DNA of 64,000 bases from Aureibaculum algae. GTDB taxonomy: Bacteria > Bacteroidota > Bacteroidia > Flavobacteriales > Flavobacteriaceae. Of the stretch, positions 48,223 to 57,317 are shown in pieces. The notes under the pieces were generated by a model. That model saw nothing but the letters and a program-made list of their open reading frames with translations. It searched no databases and had not been told where the DNA came from. How positions within the stretch are numbered: position 1 is the first letter of the stretch; every line of letters starts with the position of its first letter. A program made the translations under genes and the position numbers. The stretch lies in NCBI RefSeq assembly GCF_006065315.1, contig NZ_CP040749.1, positions 1,302,001 to 1,366,000 on the forward strand, read 5' to 3'.

Positions 48223-50160
48223 ATGTTTAGTTATTTAAGAAAGAATGAATATAAAATAATGTTCTATAGGTTATTACTAGCCTATTTTTTTTATTTCATT
48301 GCTAGGGTTTTATTCTATTTTTACAATAGTGACTTATTAGGAATTGATACCGTTTATGATTTTTTTAGATTGTCATATTATGGTCTTGCATTTGATACTG
48401 CAGCTATATTATATGTAAATGCTTTGTTCATAGTGCTATCGTTGTTGCCTCTTAAAGTAAACACTAAAAAATGGTATCAAAAATTATTATTTTTAATTTA
48501 TTTCACCTTTAATCTAGTCGCATATGCCATTAATTTTATAGACTTTATATATTATAGGTTTACGTTTAGCCGAACGACCAAAGCTGTTTTTGAAACATTA
48601 GAAAATGAATCGAATAAATCGAGTATGTTTTTTCGATTTTTAGCCAATTATTGGCATGTATACCTGCTGTTTTTTATTGCTGCGGCCTTGTGGGTTTTCC
48701 TTTACAATAAAGTGAAATTAAATACAAAAAGGTATCAGAAAAGTAACTTGAGTTATTTTTTATCTTCAACCCTAGTGTTTGTTTTTTTAGTTATCATGAT
48801 GATAGGAGCTATCCGTGGAGGTGATTTTAAGAAAAGTACTCGGCCAATAAATTTAGTAGATGCGAGTAGGCATGTTACTAAACTACAACAAGCCGATTTT
48901 GTATTAAACTCTCCATTTGCTTTTATAAGAACGTTTAATACAATTAACATAAAGAAAGTAAAATATCAGGTTGATCCTAATGCTGTTGAAAAGTATTTTA
49001 AACCTGTAAAGCAGTATAAAAACAACCCGAAAACGTCACCTAACATTGTGGTGTTTATAGTAGAAAGTTATGGACGAGAATATTGGAAAGCCTTTAATAA
49101 AGATACGAAAATTCCAAATTTTAAAAGTTATACGCCTTTCTTAGATTCTCTGGCGGAGCACAGTCTTGTTTTTACCAATGCCTTTGCAAATGGAAGAAAA
49201 TCCATTCATGGTATGTCATCAGTAATAGCAGGTATTCCTTCTTTTGAACACGCGTTTACCTCTTCTCCATACGCCAATCAGAAAATAGAATCGTTAGTCT
49301 CTACATTAAAAGAACGTAATTATGATACTTCTTTTTTTCATGGGGCACCCAATGGGTCTATGGGGTTTTTAGGTTTTGGTAATATTTTAGGTTTTGACCA
49401 TTATTATGGGATGACAGAATATGCAAATGATGAAGATGATGATGGCTTTTGGGGTATATGGGATGAGGAGTTTATGCAATTCACCAAAGAGGTTTTAGAT
49501 ACTAAAAAGGAACCGTTTTTTGCTTCACTTTTTACGCTTACTTCACATGAGCCATTTCTACCACCAGAAAAATATAAAGATAAATTTCCTAAAGGCGATA
49601 TCCCCATCCATCAAGTTGTAGGGTATACTGATTATGCATTTAAAAAGTTTTTTGAAGCAGCTAAAAAAGAACCTTGGTTTAATAATACTATTTTTATTCT
49701 AACAGCTGATCATACCAATCAATCCTTTTATAAGGATGAGTATTACAAAATTATCAATAGAGGAGCCGTGCCTATTTTAATTTATAAGCCAGATAGTACT
49801 CTTGTTGGTGTAGATACAAAATTGGCTCAACAAATAGATATTTATCCTACAGTGTTAGATGCTATTGGTTATGATAAACCATTTAGAAGTTGGGGAAGAA
49901 GTTTATTAAGCGAACCTGAAATTGAACCTTACGTAATGAATTATAACGGCACGCAATATCAATTGCAACGTGGTAATTTAATCTGTACTTTTGATGGGGA
50001 AAAAGCAACTGGTTTTTTTAGTATCAATGATAAAGGACTCGTTGATAATCTTATTGAAAATAGAACACCAGAAATGGATGAAATTGAAGAAGCATGCAAA
50101 GCTTTTATGAAGGATTATTTCGATAGGATTATAGATAAACAACTTACCACTGAAAATTAG
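48223..50160 (+). CDS. LTA synthase / phosphoglycerol transferase-like membrane sulfatase
   Basis: A 645-residue protein. About five membrane segments lie in residues 10-210, followed by an extracellular sulfatase-fold domain: NIVVFIVESYGREYW at about 270, the nucleophile region NGRKSIHGMSS at about 326, SLFTLTSHEPF at about 450, and FILTADHTNQ at about 490. Enzymes of this type move phosphoglycerol or phosphoethanolamine onto an envelope polymer or lipid. Gram-negative Bacteroidota have no lipoteichoic acid, so the acceptor is unknown. I start at ATG 48223 rather than TTG 48199. Confidence 0.85.
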   Translation: MFSYLRKNEYKIMFYRLLLAYFFYFIARVLFYFYNSDLLGIDTVYDFFRLSYYGLAFDTAAILYVNALFIVLSLLPLKVNTKKWYQKLLFLIYFTFNLVAYAINFIDFIYYRFTFSRTTKAVFETLENESNKSSMFFRFLANYWHVYLLFFIAAALWVFLYNKVKLNTKRYQKSNLSYFLSSTLVFVFLVIMMIGAIRGGDFKKSTRPINLVDASRHVTKLQQADFVLNSPFAFIRTFNTINIKKVKYQVDPNAVEKYFKPVKQYKNNPKTSPNIVVFIVESYGREYWKAFNKDTKIPNFKSYTPFLDSLAEHSLVFTNAFANGRKSIHGMSSVIAGIPSFEHAFTSSPYANQKIESLVSTLKERNYDTSFFHGAPNGSMGFLGFGNILGFDHYYGMTEYANDEDDDGFWGIWDEEFMQFTKEVLDTKKEPFFASLFTLTSHEPFLPPEKYKDKFPKGDIPIHQVVGYTDYAFKKFFEAAKKEPWFNNTIFILTADHTNQSFYKDEYYKIINRGAVPILIYKPDSTLVGVDTKLAQQIDIYPTVLDAIGYDKPFRSWGRSLLSEPEIEPYVMNYNGTQYQLQRGNLICTFDGEKATGFFSINDKGLVDNLIENRTPEMDEIEEACKAFMKDYFDRIIDKQLTTEN

Positions 50161-50202
50161 TATCTTTAATTTTAGTAATAAATATAAATTACTAAGTAAC
50201 AA

Positions 50203-50235
50203 TTGGCGGTTAACAACGTCAAATCAATATCTTTG
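50203..50235 (+). promoter_or_regulatory. Promoter of the ABC exporter operon
   Basis: TTG (50203-50205), a 22-nt spacer and TATCTTTG (50228-50235) match the Bacteroidota consensus. The ATG follows 17 bp later. Confidence 0.6.
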
Positions 50236-50252
50236 AAAAATAAAATTAAAAT

Positions 50253-51179
50253 ATGAGTGATATCCTCGTTGCTGAAAATATAGTTAAAAATTACGGCGAT
50301 TATAAGGCTTTAAATAATGTTTCTATAAATGTTTCTAAGGGAAGCATTTTTGGACTTTTGGGTCCAAACGGAGCAGGTAAAACAACATTAATTAGAATTA
50401 TCAATCAGATTACGATGCCTGATGAAGGGTTGATAACTTTGGACGGTGAACCTTTAAAACAAGATCATATTAAAGATATTGGTTATCTGCCTGAAGAACG
50501 TGGATTATATAAATCTATGAAAGTAGGGGAGCAGGCTCTTTATTTGGCACAATTAAAAGGATTGTCGGAATCAGAAGCCAAGGCAAGATTAAAATATTGG
50601 TTTGATAAGTTTGAAATTGGCGATTGGTGGAATAAGAAAATTCAAGAACTATCTAAGGGGATGGCTCAAAAAATACAGTTTATAGTAACTGTACTTCATC
50701 AGCCAAAATTATTAATATTTGATGAACCTTTTAGTGGTTTTGATCCTATTAATGCAAACCTTATTAAAGATGAAATTCTAAAACTAAGAGAAGAAGGTGC
50801 TACCGTAATTTTTTCTACACACCGTATGGAATCTGTAGAAGAACTTTGTGATGATATTGCTCTGATACACAAATCAAATAAAATTTTGGAAGGCAAGTTA
50901 ATTGACATAAAGCGTCAATACAAAAACAACATGTATGAGGTAGGCTTGATTACTGATAATAAAGCAGAAGTAACTCAGAACTTGAAAGAGAATTTTGAGT
51001 TGTCAAATGCTACATTTAAAACCTTAAATGACGAATTGCAATTCAATATCAAAATTGACGATAAACTACCTGTGAATCAACTCATACAGCATTTGACTTC
51101 GAAAGGAGAACTTACTCATTTTGTTGAGGTAATTCCAAGTGTAAATGATATTTTTATTCAAACTGTTCAAAATAATTAA
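50253..51179 (+). CDS. ABC transporter ATP-binding protein (NatA-like)
   Basis: A 308-residue ATPase. Walker A GPNGAGKTT at about 37, the signature ELSKGMAQK at about 133 (LSKGM replaces LSGGQ, common in this subfamily), Walker B LLIFDEPFSGFDP at about 153, and the switch histidine in STHRME. The C-terminal about 80 residues resemble DUF4162, often seen in sodium- or drug-exporting ABC-2 systems. It partners with the permease gene that starts 1 bp after its stop codon. The substrate is unknown. Confidence 0.93.
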   Translation: MSDILVAENIVKNYGDYKALNNVSINVSKGSIFGLLGPNGAGKTTLIRIINQITMPDEGLITLDGEPLKQDHIKDIGYLPEERGLYKSMKVGEQALYLAQLKGLSESEAKARLKYWFDKFEIGDWWNKKIQELSKGMAQKIQFIVTVLHQPKLLIFDEPFSGFDPINANLIKDEILKLREEGATVIFSTHRMESVEELCDDIALIHKSNKILEGKLIDIKRQYKNNMYEVGLITDNKAEVTQNLKENFELSNATFKTLNDELQFNIKIDDKLPVNQLIQHLTSKGELTHFVEVIPSVNDIFIQTVQNN

Positions 51180-51180
51180 T

Positions 51181-52500
51181 ATGAATCATTTATCTCTAAT
51201 TACAAAAAGAGAATATCTTAATAAAGTTAAAAATAAGTCATTTATCATCATGACTTTTTTAAGTCCCCTTATTATGGTGGGCATTTTCGCTTTAATTGGT
51301 TTTTTAACACAATTGAATAATGATGGAGTTCGGACAATTTCAGTTCTAGATGAAAGTAATTTATTTGCCAATGAGTTTGAAAATACTGAGCATACCAAAT
51401 ATGATATTTTAACAGGTTTAAGCTTAGAAGACGCTAAACAATTAGTGAGAAAAGCTGAAAATTATGGGTTGTTATATATACCGCCTGCTGAAAATGTAGA
51501 TGCCATTGCCAATAAAATTAAATTTTATTCCGAAGAATCACCTTCTGTTGGAGTAATGAATGGTATTGAAGATAAAATTGAAGAAGAAGCCAGAGCTATT
51601 AAACTAAAAGAATCGGGTTTAGATCCAGTTCTCGTAAGTAAATTAAATATAAAAGTAAGAGCCAATTTAGAAACTTTTGATGGGGAAAAGACATCAAAGG
51701 CGGGTAGCTACATGAAATTGATATTTGGAGGGGCCGCAGGGTATTTGTTATTTATGTTTATCATTATTTATGGAAACATGATTATGCGAAGTGTGATTGA
51801 AGAAAAAACGAGTCGAATTATTGAAATAATAATTTCCTCTGTAAAACCAATAAAATTATTATTAGGTAAAATATTTGGAACTACTTTGGCGGGTTTAACT
51901 CAATTTACAGTTTGGATAATAATTGGAGGTGCTTTGATGATTGGTGTTTCTGCTTTTTTCGGAGTGGAAGCATCTCAAGGACCAATGGCACAACAACAGG
52001 CGGAAATGATGAAACAGGCATCGCAAAATGATGAGGCTCAGCAAATGGCAGCGACTATATTTCAAGAGATTTACAATATGCCATTAGCTAACCTTATTAT
52101 AATGTTTATTCTATTTTTTATAGGAGGATATTTATTATATGCTTCACTTTATGCGGCAATTGGGGCAGCAGTAGATAATGAAACAGATACACAACAATTT
52201 ATGTTGCCTATTATTATGCCTCTAATGTTGGCAATTTATGTCGGTTTTTTTACCGTAATTGAAAATCCACATGGAATGGTGTCACAAGTTTTTTCTTACA
52301 TTCCGTTTACATCACCAGTAGTTATGTTAATGCGTATTCCTTTTGGTGTACCTATTTGGCAACAATTATTGTCGGTTTTAATATTGTTTGGAACATTTTA
52401 TATCACCGTACTATTTGCAGCTAAAATTTATAGAGTGGGTATTTTAATGTATGGTAAAAAGCCAAGCTATAAAGAAATATATAAGTGGTTAAAGTATTAA
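51181..52500 (+). CDS. ABC-2 type transporter permease (NatB-like)
   Basis: A 439-residue permease when started at ATG 51181. The longer frame from 51145 overlaps the ATPase and lacks support. One N-terminal membrane segment (about 20-45) is followed by an extracellular domain to about 175, then about five membrane segments at 180-430. The motif RSVIEEKTSRIIEIIISSVKP matches NatB. It pairs with the preceding ATPase to form an exporter, proposed for sodium or drugs in the family. MscS and a response regulator gene follow closely. Confidence 0.9.
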   Translation: MNHLSLITKREYLNKVKNKSFIIMTFLSPLIMVGIFALIGFLTQLNNDGVRTISVLDESNLFANEFENTEHTKYDILTGLSLEDAKQLVRKAENYGLLYIPPAENVDAIANKIKFYSEESPSVGVMNGIEDKIEEEARAIKLKESGLDPVLVSKLNIKVRANLETFDGEKTSKAGSYMKLIFGGAAGYLLFMFIIIYGNMIMRSVIEEKTSRIIEIIISSVKPIKLLLGKIFGTTLAGLTQFTVWIIIGGALMIGVSAFFGVEASQGPMAQQQAEMMKQASQNDEAQQMAATIFQEIYNMPLANLIIMFILFFIGGYLLYASLYAAIGAAVDNETDTQQFMLPIIMPLMLAIYVGFFTVIENPHGMVSQVFSYIPFTSPVVMLMRIPFGVPIWQQLLSVLILFGTFYITVLFAAKIYRVGILMYGKKPSYKEIYKWLKY

Positions 52501-52517
52501 CAGTGTCAATTTAATTT

Positions 52518-53354
52518 ATGTACGATATAATTAACCTTCTAAATAGACCAATCAGATTTTCTGACTCAATAGCTATTACCTATAAAGGGTTGTTAATTGT
52601 AATAATTGCTCTTATTGCTACATCATTTGTTTTAAAATGGATACGGAAATTAGTTACTCGAAAACTACCGAAACAAGATCAAGTAAAGTTCGTTTCCTTA
52701 TTTTCTTTTGGACGCTGGTTTATTTATTTAATCATCTTAATCATTACTTTCGATAATATTGGTGTAAATGTAACGGCTCTTTTCACGGCTTCAGCGGCTT
52801 TATTAATTGGTATTGGTTTGGCATTACAAACCTTATTTCAAGATATCATCTCTGGAGTATTTATATTGGTAGATCAATCTGTGCATGTGGGTGATATTAT
52901 TGAATTGGATGGAAAAGTAGGTAGGGTGGAAGAAATAAAACTAAGAACCACCAGAGCGGTTACTGTGGATAATAAAGTATTAGTGATCCCAAATCATTTA
53001 TATCTAACCAATAGTTTGTATAATTGGACTGCAAATGGTATCGAAACTCGAGAAGTTGTTGATGTTGGTGTTGCCTACGGTAGTGATGTTAAATTGGTTG
53101 AGTCTTTACTTCTAAAAGCAGTAAAAACCCACCCTGCAATATTAAAAGAACCAGAGCCCAAAGTTTTATTTCTGAATTTTGGAGAAAGTTCTTTAGATTT
53201 TAGAGTTGCTTTTTCAATTAATGACAGTTTTAATGTACGTATTCCAAAAAGTGATATCCGATTTGAAATAGACAGACTGTTTCGTGAAAATAATGTTACC
53301 ATTCCATTTCCACAAAGAGATGTGCATATTTACAATACAGATGCTGAAAAATAA
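52518..53354 (+). CDS. Small mechanosensitive channel (MscS family)
   Basis: A 278-residue MscS-type channel. Three membrane segments lie at about 20-40, 60-80 and 85-110; the pore helix is in TASAALLIGIGLALQTLFQDIISGVFI. The conserved beta domain follows with SVHVGDIIELDGKVGRVEEIKLRTT, then VIPNHLYLTNSLYNW. It opens on membrane tension to relieve osmotic down-shock. The gap to the ABC permease is 17 bp, so it shares that transcript. Confidence 0.93.
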   Translation: MYDIINLLNRPIRFSDSIAITYKGLLIVIIALIATSFVLKWIRKLVTRKLPKQDQVKFVSLFSFGRWFIYLIILIITFDNIGVNVTALFTASAALLIGIGLALQTLFQDIISGVFILVDQSVHVGDIIELDGKVGRVEEIKLRTTRAVTVDNKVLVIPNHLYLTNSLYNWTANGIETREVVDVGVAYGSDVKLVESLLLKAVKTHPAILKEPEPKVLFLNFGESSLDFRVAFSINDSFNVRIPKSDIRFEIDRLFRENNVTIPFPQRDVHIYNTDAEK

Positions 53355-53427
53355 AAGATGGAACAATAATTGCACTTAAAATTATAAAATAATAAACATT
53401 GGTCCTACGACCTATAATTCATAGAAA

Positions 53428-54591
53428 ATGCCAAAAATATTAGTTATTGAAGATGAAGCGGCTATCCGCAGAGTATTAAAAAAGATTATTTCTGAAGAAA
53501 ACGCAACGTACGAAGTTGAAGAGGCTGAAGACGGTCTTGTGGGTATGGAAATGATCAAGAATAATGATTATGATTTGGTGTTATGTGATATTAAAATGCC
53601 AAAAATGGATGGGGTAGAGGTTTTGGAAAAAACGCAAAAAATAAAACCTGAAATACCAATGCTAATGATTTCGGGGCACGGTGATTTAGACACCGCTGTA
53701 CAAACCATGCGTTTGGGAGCATTTGATTATATTTCTAAGCCACCAGATTTAAATAGATTGTTGAATGCTGTACGGAATGCCTTAGATAAGAAGAGTTTAG
53801 TTGTAGAAAATAAAAAATTAAAGAAAAAAGTCAGTAAAAATTATGAAATGGTGGGTGATAGCGATGCTATTTCACATATTAAAGGAATTATAGAAAAAGT
53901 TGCCGTTACTGATGCTAGAGTGTTAATTACAGGTCCAAACGGAACAGGAAAAGAGTTGGTAGCTCATTGGTTGCACGAAAAAAGTGAACGCTCTAAATCG
54001 CCTATGGTAGAAGTAAACTGTGCTGCAATTCCATCAGAGTTAATAGAAAGTGAATTGTTTGGGCATGTAAAAGGGTCATTTACCGGGGCAAATAAAGACA
54101 GAGCAGGTAAGTTTGAAGCTGCAAATGGTGGTACTATCTTCTTAGATGAAATTGGTGATATGAGCCTGTCAGCTCAAGCTAAAGTGTTGCGAGCCTTACA
54201 AGAAAATAAAATTAGTAGAGTAGGTAGTGACAAAGATATAAAAGTCAATGTTCGTGTTGTGGCAGCGACTAACAAAAATTTGAAAAAAGAAATATCTGAA
54301 GGTAATTTCAGGGAAGATTTATATCATAGATTGGCTGTGATATTAATTAAAGTACCTGCTTTAAACGACAGGCGTGAAGACATCCCTCTATTGATAAATT
54401 TCTTCGCTGAAAAAATAGCAAATGAACAAGGAACTGCTAAAAAGTCATTTTCTGATAAGGCCATAAAAAAACTGCAAGAATACGATTGGACCGGAAATAT
54501 ACGCGAACTACGTAATGTGGTGGAACGCTTAATCATTTTAGGTAATACCGAAGTGTCTGAAGATGATGTAAAGTTGTTTGCAAGCAAATAG
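53428..54591 (+). CDS. NtrC-type response regulator lacking a DNA-binding domain
   Basis: A 387-residue protein. The receiver domain is at 1-120 with D54 as the phosphate acceptor and D9, E10 at the acid pocket. A sigma-54-type AAA+ domain is at about 140-380 with Walker A GPNGTGKE at about 171, GSFTGANKDRAG (the sigma-54 contact loop, GAFTGA in most members), and Walker B IFLDEIGD at about 232. The usual C-terminal Fis helix-turn-helix is missing: the protein ends soon after NIRELRNVVERLII. It must act without site-specific DNA binding, or with a partner. No histidine kinase gene is adjacent. Confidence 0.9.
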   Translation: MPKILVIEDEAAIRRVLKKIISEENATYEVEEAEDGLVGMEMIKNNDYDLVLCDIKMPKMDGVEVLEKTQKIKPEIPMLMISGHGDLDTAVQTMRLGAFDYISKPPDLNRLLNAVRNALDKKSLVVENKKLKKKVSKNYEMVGDSDAISHIKGIIEKVAVTDARVLITGPNGTGKELVAHWLHEKSERSKSPMVEVNCAAIPSELIESELFGHVKGSFTGANKDRAGKFEAANGGTIFLDEIGDMSLSAQAKVLRALQENKISRVGSDKDIKVNVRVVAATNKNLKKEISEGNFREDLYHRLAVILIKVPALNDRREDIPLLINFFAEKIANEQGTAKKSFSDKAIKKLQEYDWTGNIRELRNVVERLIILGNTEVSEDDVKLFASK

Positions 54592-54622
54592 AATTATCTC
54601 TTTATTGTTTTATTCAAAATTG

Positions 54623-54677
54623 CGATTATAAGTAAATAGTATAGTAATTTTATTACTATAAGTAAATTTTATAATCG
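54623..54677. repeat. Nested inverted repeats upstream of the peroxiredoxin operon
   Basis: CGATTATAA (54623-54631) pairs with TTATAATCG (54669-54677); inside, TATAGTAAT (54640-54648) pairs with ATTACTATA (54652-54660). Direct copies of TATAAGTAAAT (54628-54638, 54658-54668) link them. It may be an operator or a cruciform. Confidence 0.6.
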
Positions 54678-54725
54678 TATAAAAAAATTGCATAATCATC
54701 TCTATGTTTTGAGTTTTTTGCATGT

Positions 54726-54733
54726 TATATTTG
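54726..54733 (+). promoter_or_regulatory. Candidate -7 box of the peroxiredoxin operon
   Basis: TATATTTG fits TAnnTTTG, 33 bp before ATG 54767. The nearest TTTG lies 14 nt upstream, closer than usual, so the -33 box is uncertain. Confidence 0.5.
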
Positions 54734-54766
54734 TACTTAGAAAATAACGCTTAAAACAATAAAAAA

Positions 54767-55405
54767 ATGACATTAGTAGGTAAAAAATTTCCAGATTTAA
54801 ATGTAGACGCAATGAATGAAATGGGCGATACATTTAAAGTAAATGTATTCGAAGAAGCAAAAAATAACAACAAAAAAGTATTGTTGTTTTGGTACCCAAA
54901 AGATTTCACATTTGTATGTCCAACTGAATTACACGCATTTCAAGGAGCTTTGGCTGAATTTGAAAAGAGAAATACAATTGTAATTGGTGCATCTTGTGAT
55001 ACACCAGAAGTGCATTTTGCATGGTTAAATACACCAAAAGATAATGGAGGTATAGAAGGTGTTACTTATCCGATATTAGCAGATAGTAACCGCAATTTAT
55101 CTAGTATCTTAGGTATTTTAGATATTACCAATGAAACGTATGATGAAGCTACAGGAACTGTTCAGGTTGAAGGTGATAATGTAACCTATAGAGCAACTTA
55201 CGTTATTGATGAAGATGGTGTGGTACAACACGAGAGTATAAACAATATGCCAATTGGTAGAAACGTGAATGAATACTTACGTATTGTTGATGCTTTAACT
55301 CATGTTCAAGAAAAAGGAGAAGTTTGTCCTGCAAACTGGGAAGAAGGTAAAGAAGCTATGCAAGCAAATGCAAAAGGAACTGCTGAATATTTAGCTTCTC
55401 ACTAA
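54767..55405 (+). CDS. 2-Cys peroxiredoxin (AhpC/TSA family)
   Basis: A 212-residue typical 2-Cys peroxiredoxin. The peroxidatic cysteine is C51 in FTFVCPTEL, and the resolving cysteine lies in GEVCPANW near residue 184. It reduces hydrogen peroxide and alkyl hydroperoxides and is then re-reduced by a thioredoxin-like partner; the next gene is a thioredoxin-fold protein, so the pair probably works together. There is no signal peptide. A 13-bp hairpin separates it from the thioredoxin gene. Confidence 0.95.
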   Translation: MTLVGKKFPDLNVDAMNEMGDTFKVNVFEEAKNNNKKVLLFWYPKDFTFVCPTELHAFQGALAEFEKRNTIVIGASCDTPEVHFAWLNTPKDNGGIEGVTYPILADSNRNLSSILGILDITNETYDEATGTVQVEGDNVTYRATYVIDEDGVVQHESINNMPIGRNVNEYLRIVDALTHVQEKGEVCPANWEEGKEAMQANAKGTAEYLASH

Positions 55406-55418
55406 TTAGTAATATATC

Positions 55419-55455
55419 AAACTCTAAATTTTAAATTTATTGAAATTTAGAGTTT
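55419..55455 (+). terminator. 13-bp hairpin between peroxiredoxin and thioredoxin genes
   Basis: AAACTCTAAATTT (55419-55431) pairs perfectly with AAATTTAGAGTTT (55443-55455), 11-nt loop. The T tract is weak, so it may act as a partial terminator or processing site. Confidence 0.6.
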
Positions 55456-55475
55456 GTAATTTAAAATATATAATT

Positions 55476-55790
55476 ATGGTTCAAGAGTTAAGTGAAGATA
55501 ACTTACAAGAAATAGTGAACAGCAATGAAACCGTTGTTGTACAGTATTCTGCCACATGGTGTGGTAATTGTAGAATTATGAAACCAAAGGTTAAGAAATT
55601 GGCCTCTGAATTAGAAAATATTACTTTTGTAATTGCTGATGCTGAAAAATTTCCGGAATCTAGAAAATTAGCAACGGTAGATAATCTACCAACATTTGCT
55701 ACTTTTAAAAATGGCACTTTTGTTAATCAAACACAGACTAATAAGTTAGATGTGTTAAAAGAATTAGTAGATGAAGTTACCAGTAATTAA
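55476..55790 (+). CDS. Thioredoxin-family protein with a CGNC active site
   Basis: A 104-residue thioredoxin-fold protein when started at ATG 55476; the upstream TTG at 55440 lies in the hairpin region. The active site is C29-G-N-C32, where classic thioredoxin has CGPC, and the cis-proline is in DNLPTFATF. The Asn for Pro change should alter its redox potential. It probably recycles the peroxiredoxin encoded just upstream. It overlaps the next gene by 20 bp. Confidence 0.9.
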   Translation: MVQELSEDNLQEIVNSNETVVVQYSATWCGNCRIMKPKVKKLASELENITFVIADAEKFPESRKLATVDNLPTFATFKNGTFVNQTQTNKLDVLKELVDEVTSN

Positions 55791-56028
55791 GCATTTGTCC
55801 CAATTCATTGAAGACAATGATGAAGACTTTTTAGTCGAAACTATCGAAACTTTAGAGCACTTAACAGAGGTGCCTTCATTAAAAGATGAAGAACTTGATG
55901 TTATAGGAGAAATTATCTCTAATATGTATGGTGCTTTAGAAGTAAATAAAATGATTAAAGAAGGTACTCCCAAAAAAGAAGCATTAAATTCATTTATGAA
56001 ACGTGTTATGGGGTCTATTGACAATTAA
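55771..56028 (+). CDS. DUF6952 family small protein
   Basis: An 85-residue acidic, mostly helical protein with no cysteines, signal peptide or membrane segment. It matches my recollection of the DUF6952 family, found in Flavobacteriia directly after a thioredoxin and a peroxiredoxin gene. Its start lies 20 bp inside the thioredoxin gene, so translation is coupled. The function is unknown; by position it could be an adaptor or chaperone of the peroxide-reducing pair. Confidence 0.8.
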   Translation: MKLPVIKHLSQFIEDNDEDFLVETIETLEHLTEVPSLKDEELDVIGEIISNMYGALEVNKMIKEGTPKKEALNSFMKRVMGSIDN

Positions 56029-56069
56029 TTTGTTGTCAGTAACATACAATAGTAAATAATTACAATAAG

Positions 56070-56098
56070 AAGCCACTTCAGTTGAAGTGGCTTTTTTT
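56070..56098 (+). terminator. Rho-independent terminator of the peroxiredoxin operon
   Basis: AAGCCACTTC (56070-56079), loop AGTT, GAAGTGGCTT (56084-56093), then a T run. Confidence 0.92.
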
Positions 56099-56207
56099 AT
56101 GATTAAGAATTACATAATTTAAATTTGTGATAGTTTTGATTGCAGTATTAGAACCGAAAATGAAGCGGATAGTTGAGCTTTCTCAATACCTTAAATTCTT
56201 CCTACAA

Positions 56208-57203
56208 TTAAATCTGAGAATTATTTAAAACGATTTTATTAGAGTCGTTATATGCTGTCCAAGATTTCATTCTGTTTGTATACATTTTTAGGTAATTTTC
56301 AGAGAGAAAAATATTTGACCAATCAAACCTTTGACTTTGAACACCCAAATAAAATACGAATATAGCCAACCCTGCTTTTGGAATTAATGTAAGCTCATTA
56401 TTTGATAAGGGATTTATTTTATGGTAGCCTTCTAAAAAATGTTGCATTTTTATTTCGTACATTTTTTTGTCAGATTCTATATTAAATAACTGATTACAGA
56501 AATAAGCAATATCTAAAATTTGCGATCCATTTCCGCAAAAGTCAAAGTCGAAGATTGTAATTTCTTTAGTTTTGGTAATGGCCATATTATCATACCATAT
56601 ATCCAAATGCACAATTCCCTTTTTTGAATTTTCAAAATCCTTATTTCTAAAAGACGCACCAATGTTTTTGATGTATTCCATTTCAGGTAAACGCTCAGAA
56701 AAGTACTGCTTCAAGTAGTGATAAGGCAATTCTATAAGTGACTTTTTATTATAGGTAATACGGTCAATAGTAGTGTTTAAAGTGGTTTTATGAATGTTAG
56801 CCATTAGAGAACCTATTGCGTAACAGGTTTCCTCATTCATAAATCTAATTTTATCTCCTTTAGCAAAAGAAAAAAGAACAGCATACCGCATACCTTCCGG
56901 TGCTTTAATTTCTTGAATAAGAGTTCCGTTTTTATTGGGGATAGGAATTGAAACGCTTAAATGATTTTCATTTAGTACATTTAATAGCGTTAATTCTTCA
57001 TTGATTTCAGATTTTGATCTCCATTTATGGCTGTAAACCCTTAGAACATATTTATTTTCATTATCTGAAAGAAAATACGTGTGATTCATCCCTGTTCTAA
57101 ATAACTTACAATTAAAATTTTTACTTAATCCATATTGTTCTATGGTGAATTCGCCTAAAGCTGTTGCGGAAAGGGTAGAGGCTATAACAGGTACTGTGGT
57201 CAT
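56208..57203 (-). CDS. Aminoglycoside-phosphotransferase-fold kinase
   Basis: A 331-residue protein with the APH/choline-kinase fold. The catalytic loop HLDIWYDNMAI (about 200) has the Brenner motif HxDxxxxN, followed by FDFDFCGNGSQILD with the metal-binding aspartate. Relatives phosphorylate homoserine, sugars, choline or proteins (SrkA). Nothing suggests drug resistance. It lies downstream of a propeller glycosidase on the same strand, with 114 bp between, so a sugar-kinase role is possible. The real substrate is unknown. Confidence 0.8.
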   Translation of the reverse strand: MTTVPVIASTLSATALGEFTIEQYGLSKNFNCKLFRTGMNHTYFLSDNENKYVLRVYSHKWRSKSEINEELTLLNVLNENHLSVSIPIPNKNGTLIQEIKAPEGMRYAVLFSFAKGDKIRFMNEETCYAIGSLMANIHKTTLNTTIDRITYNKKSLIELPYHYLKQYFSERLPEMEYIKNIGASFRNKDFENSKKGIVHLDIWYDNMAITKTKEITIFDFDFCGNGSQILDIAYFCNQLFNIESDKKMYEIKMQHFLEGYHKINPLSNNELTLIPKAGLAIFVFYLGVQSQRFDWSNIFLSENYLKMYTNRMKSWTAYNDSNKIVLNNSQI

Positions 57204-57317
57204 TATTTTTTAATTATTGGAATGAGCCATAAAATTGTTACGGCTTAAAGAGTGTGTTTATAGTGTAAATGATGAGGTTTGCACAAAATGGCTTTAAAAC
57301 CCTAGTAAGATTTACTT

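Noticed and set aside
54623..54677. PerR box before the peroxiredoxin gene
   Set aside because: The half-sites ATTATAA and TTATAAT are present but in the opposite order and 37 bp apart, unlike a PerR box.
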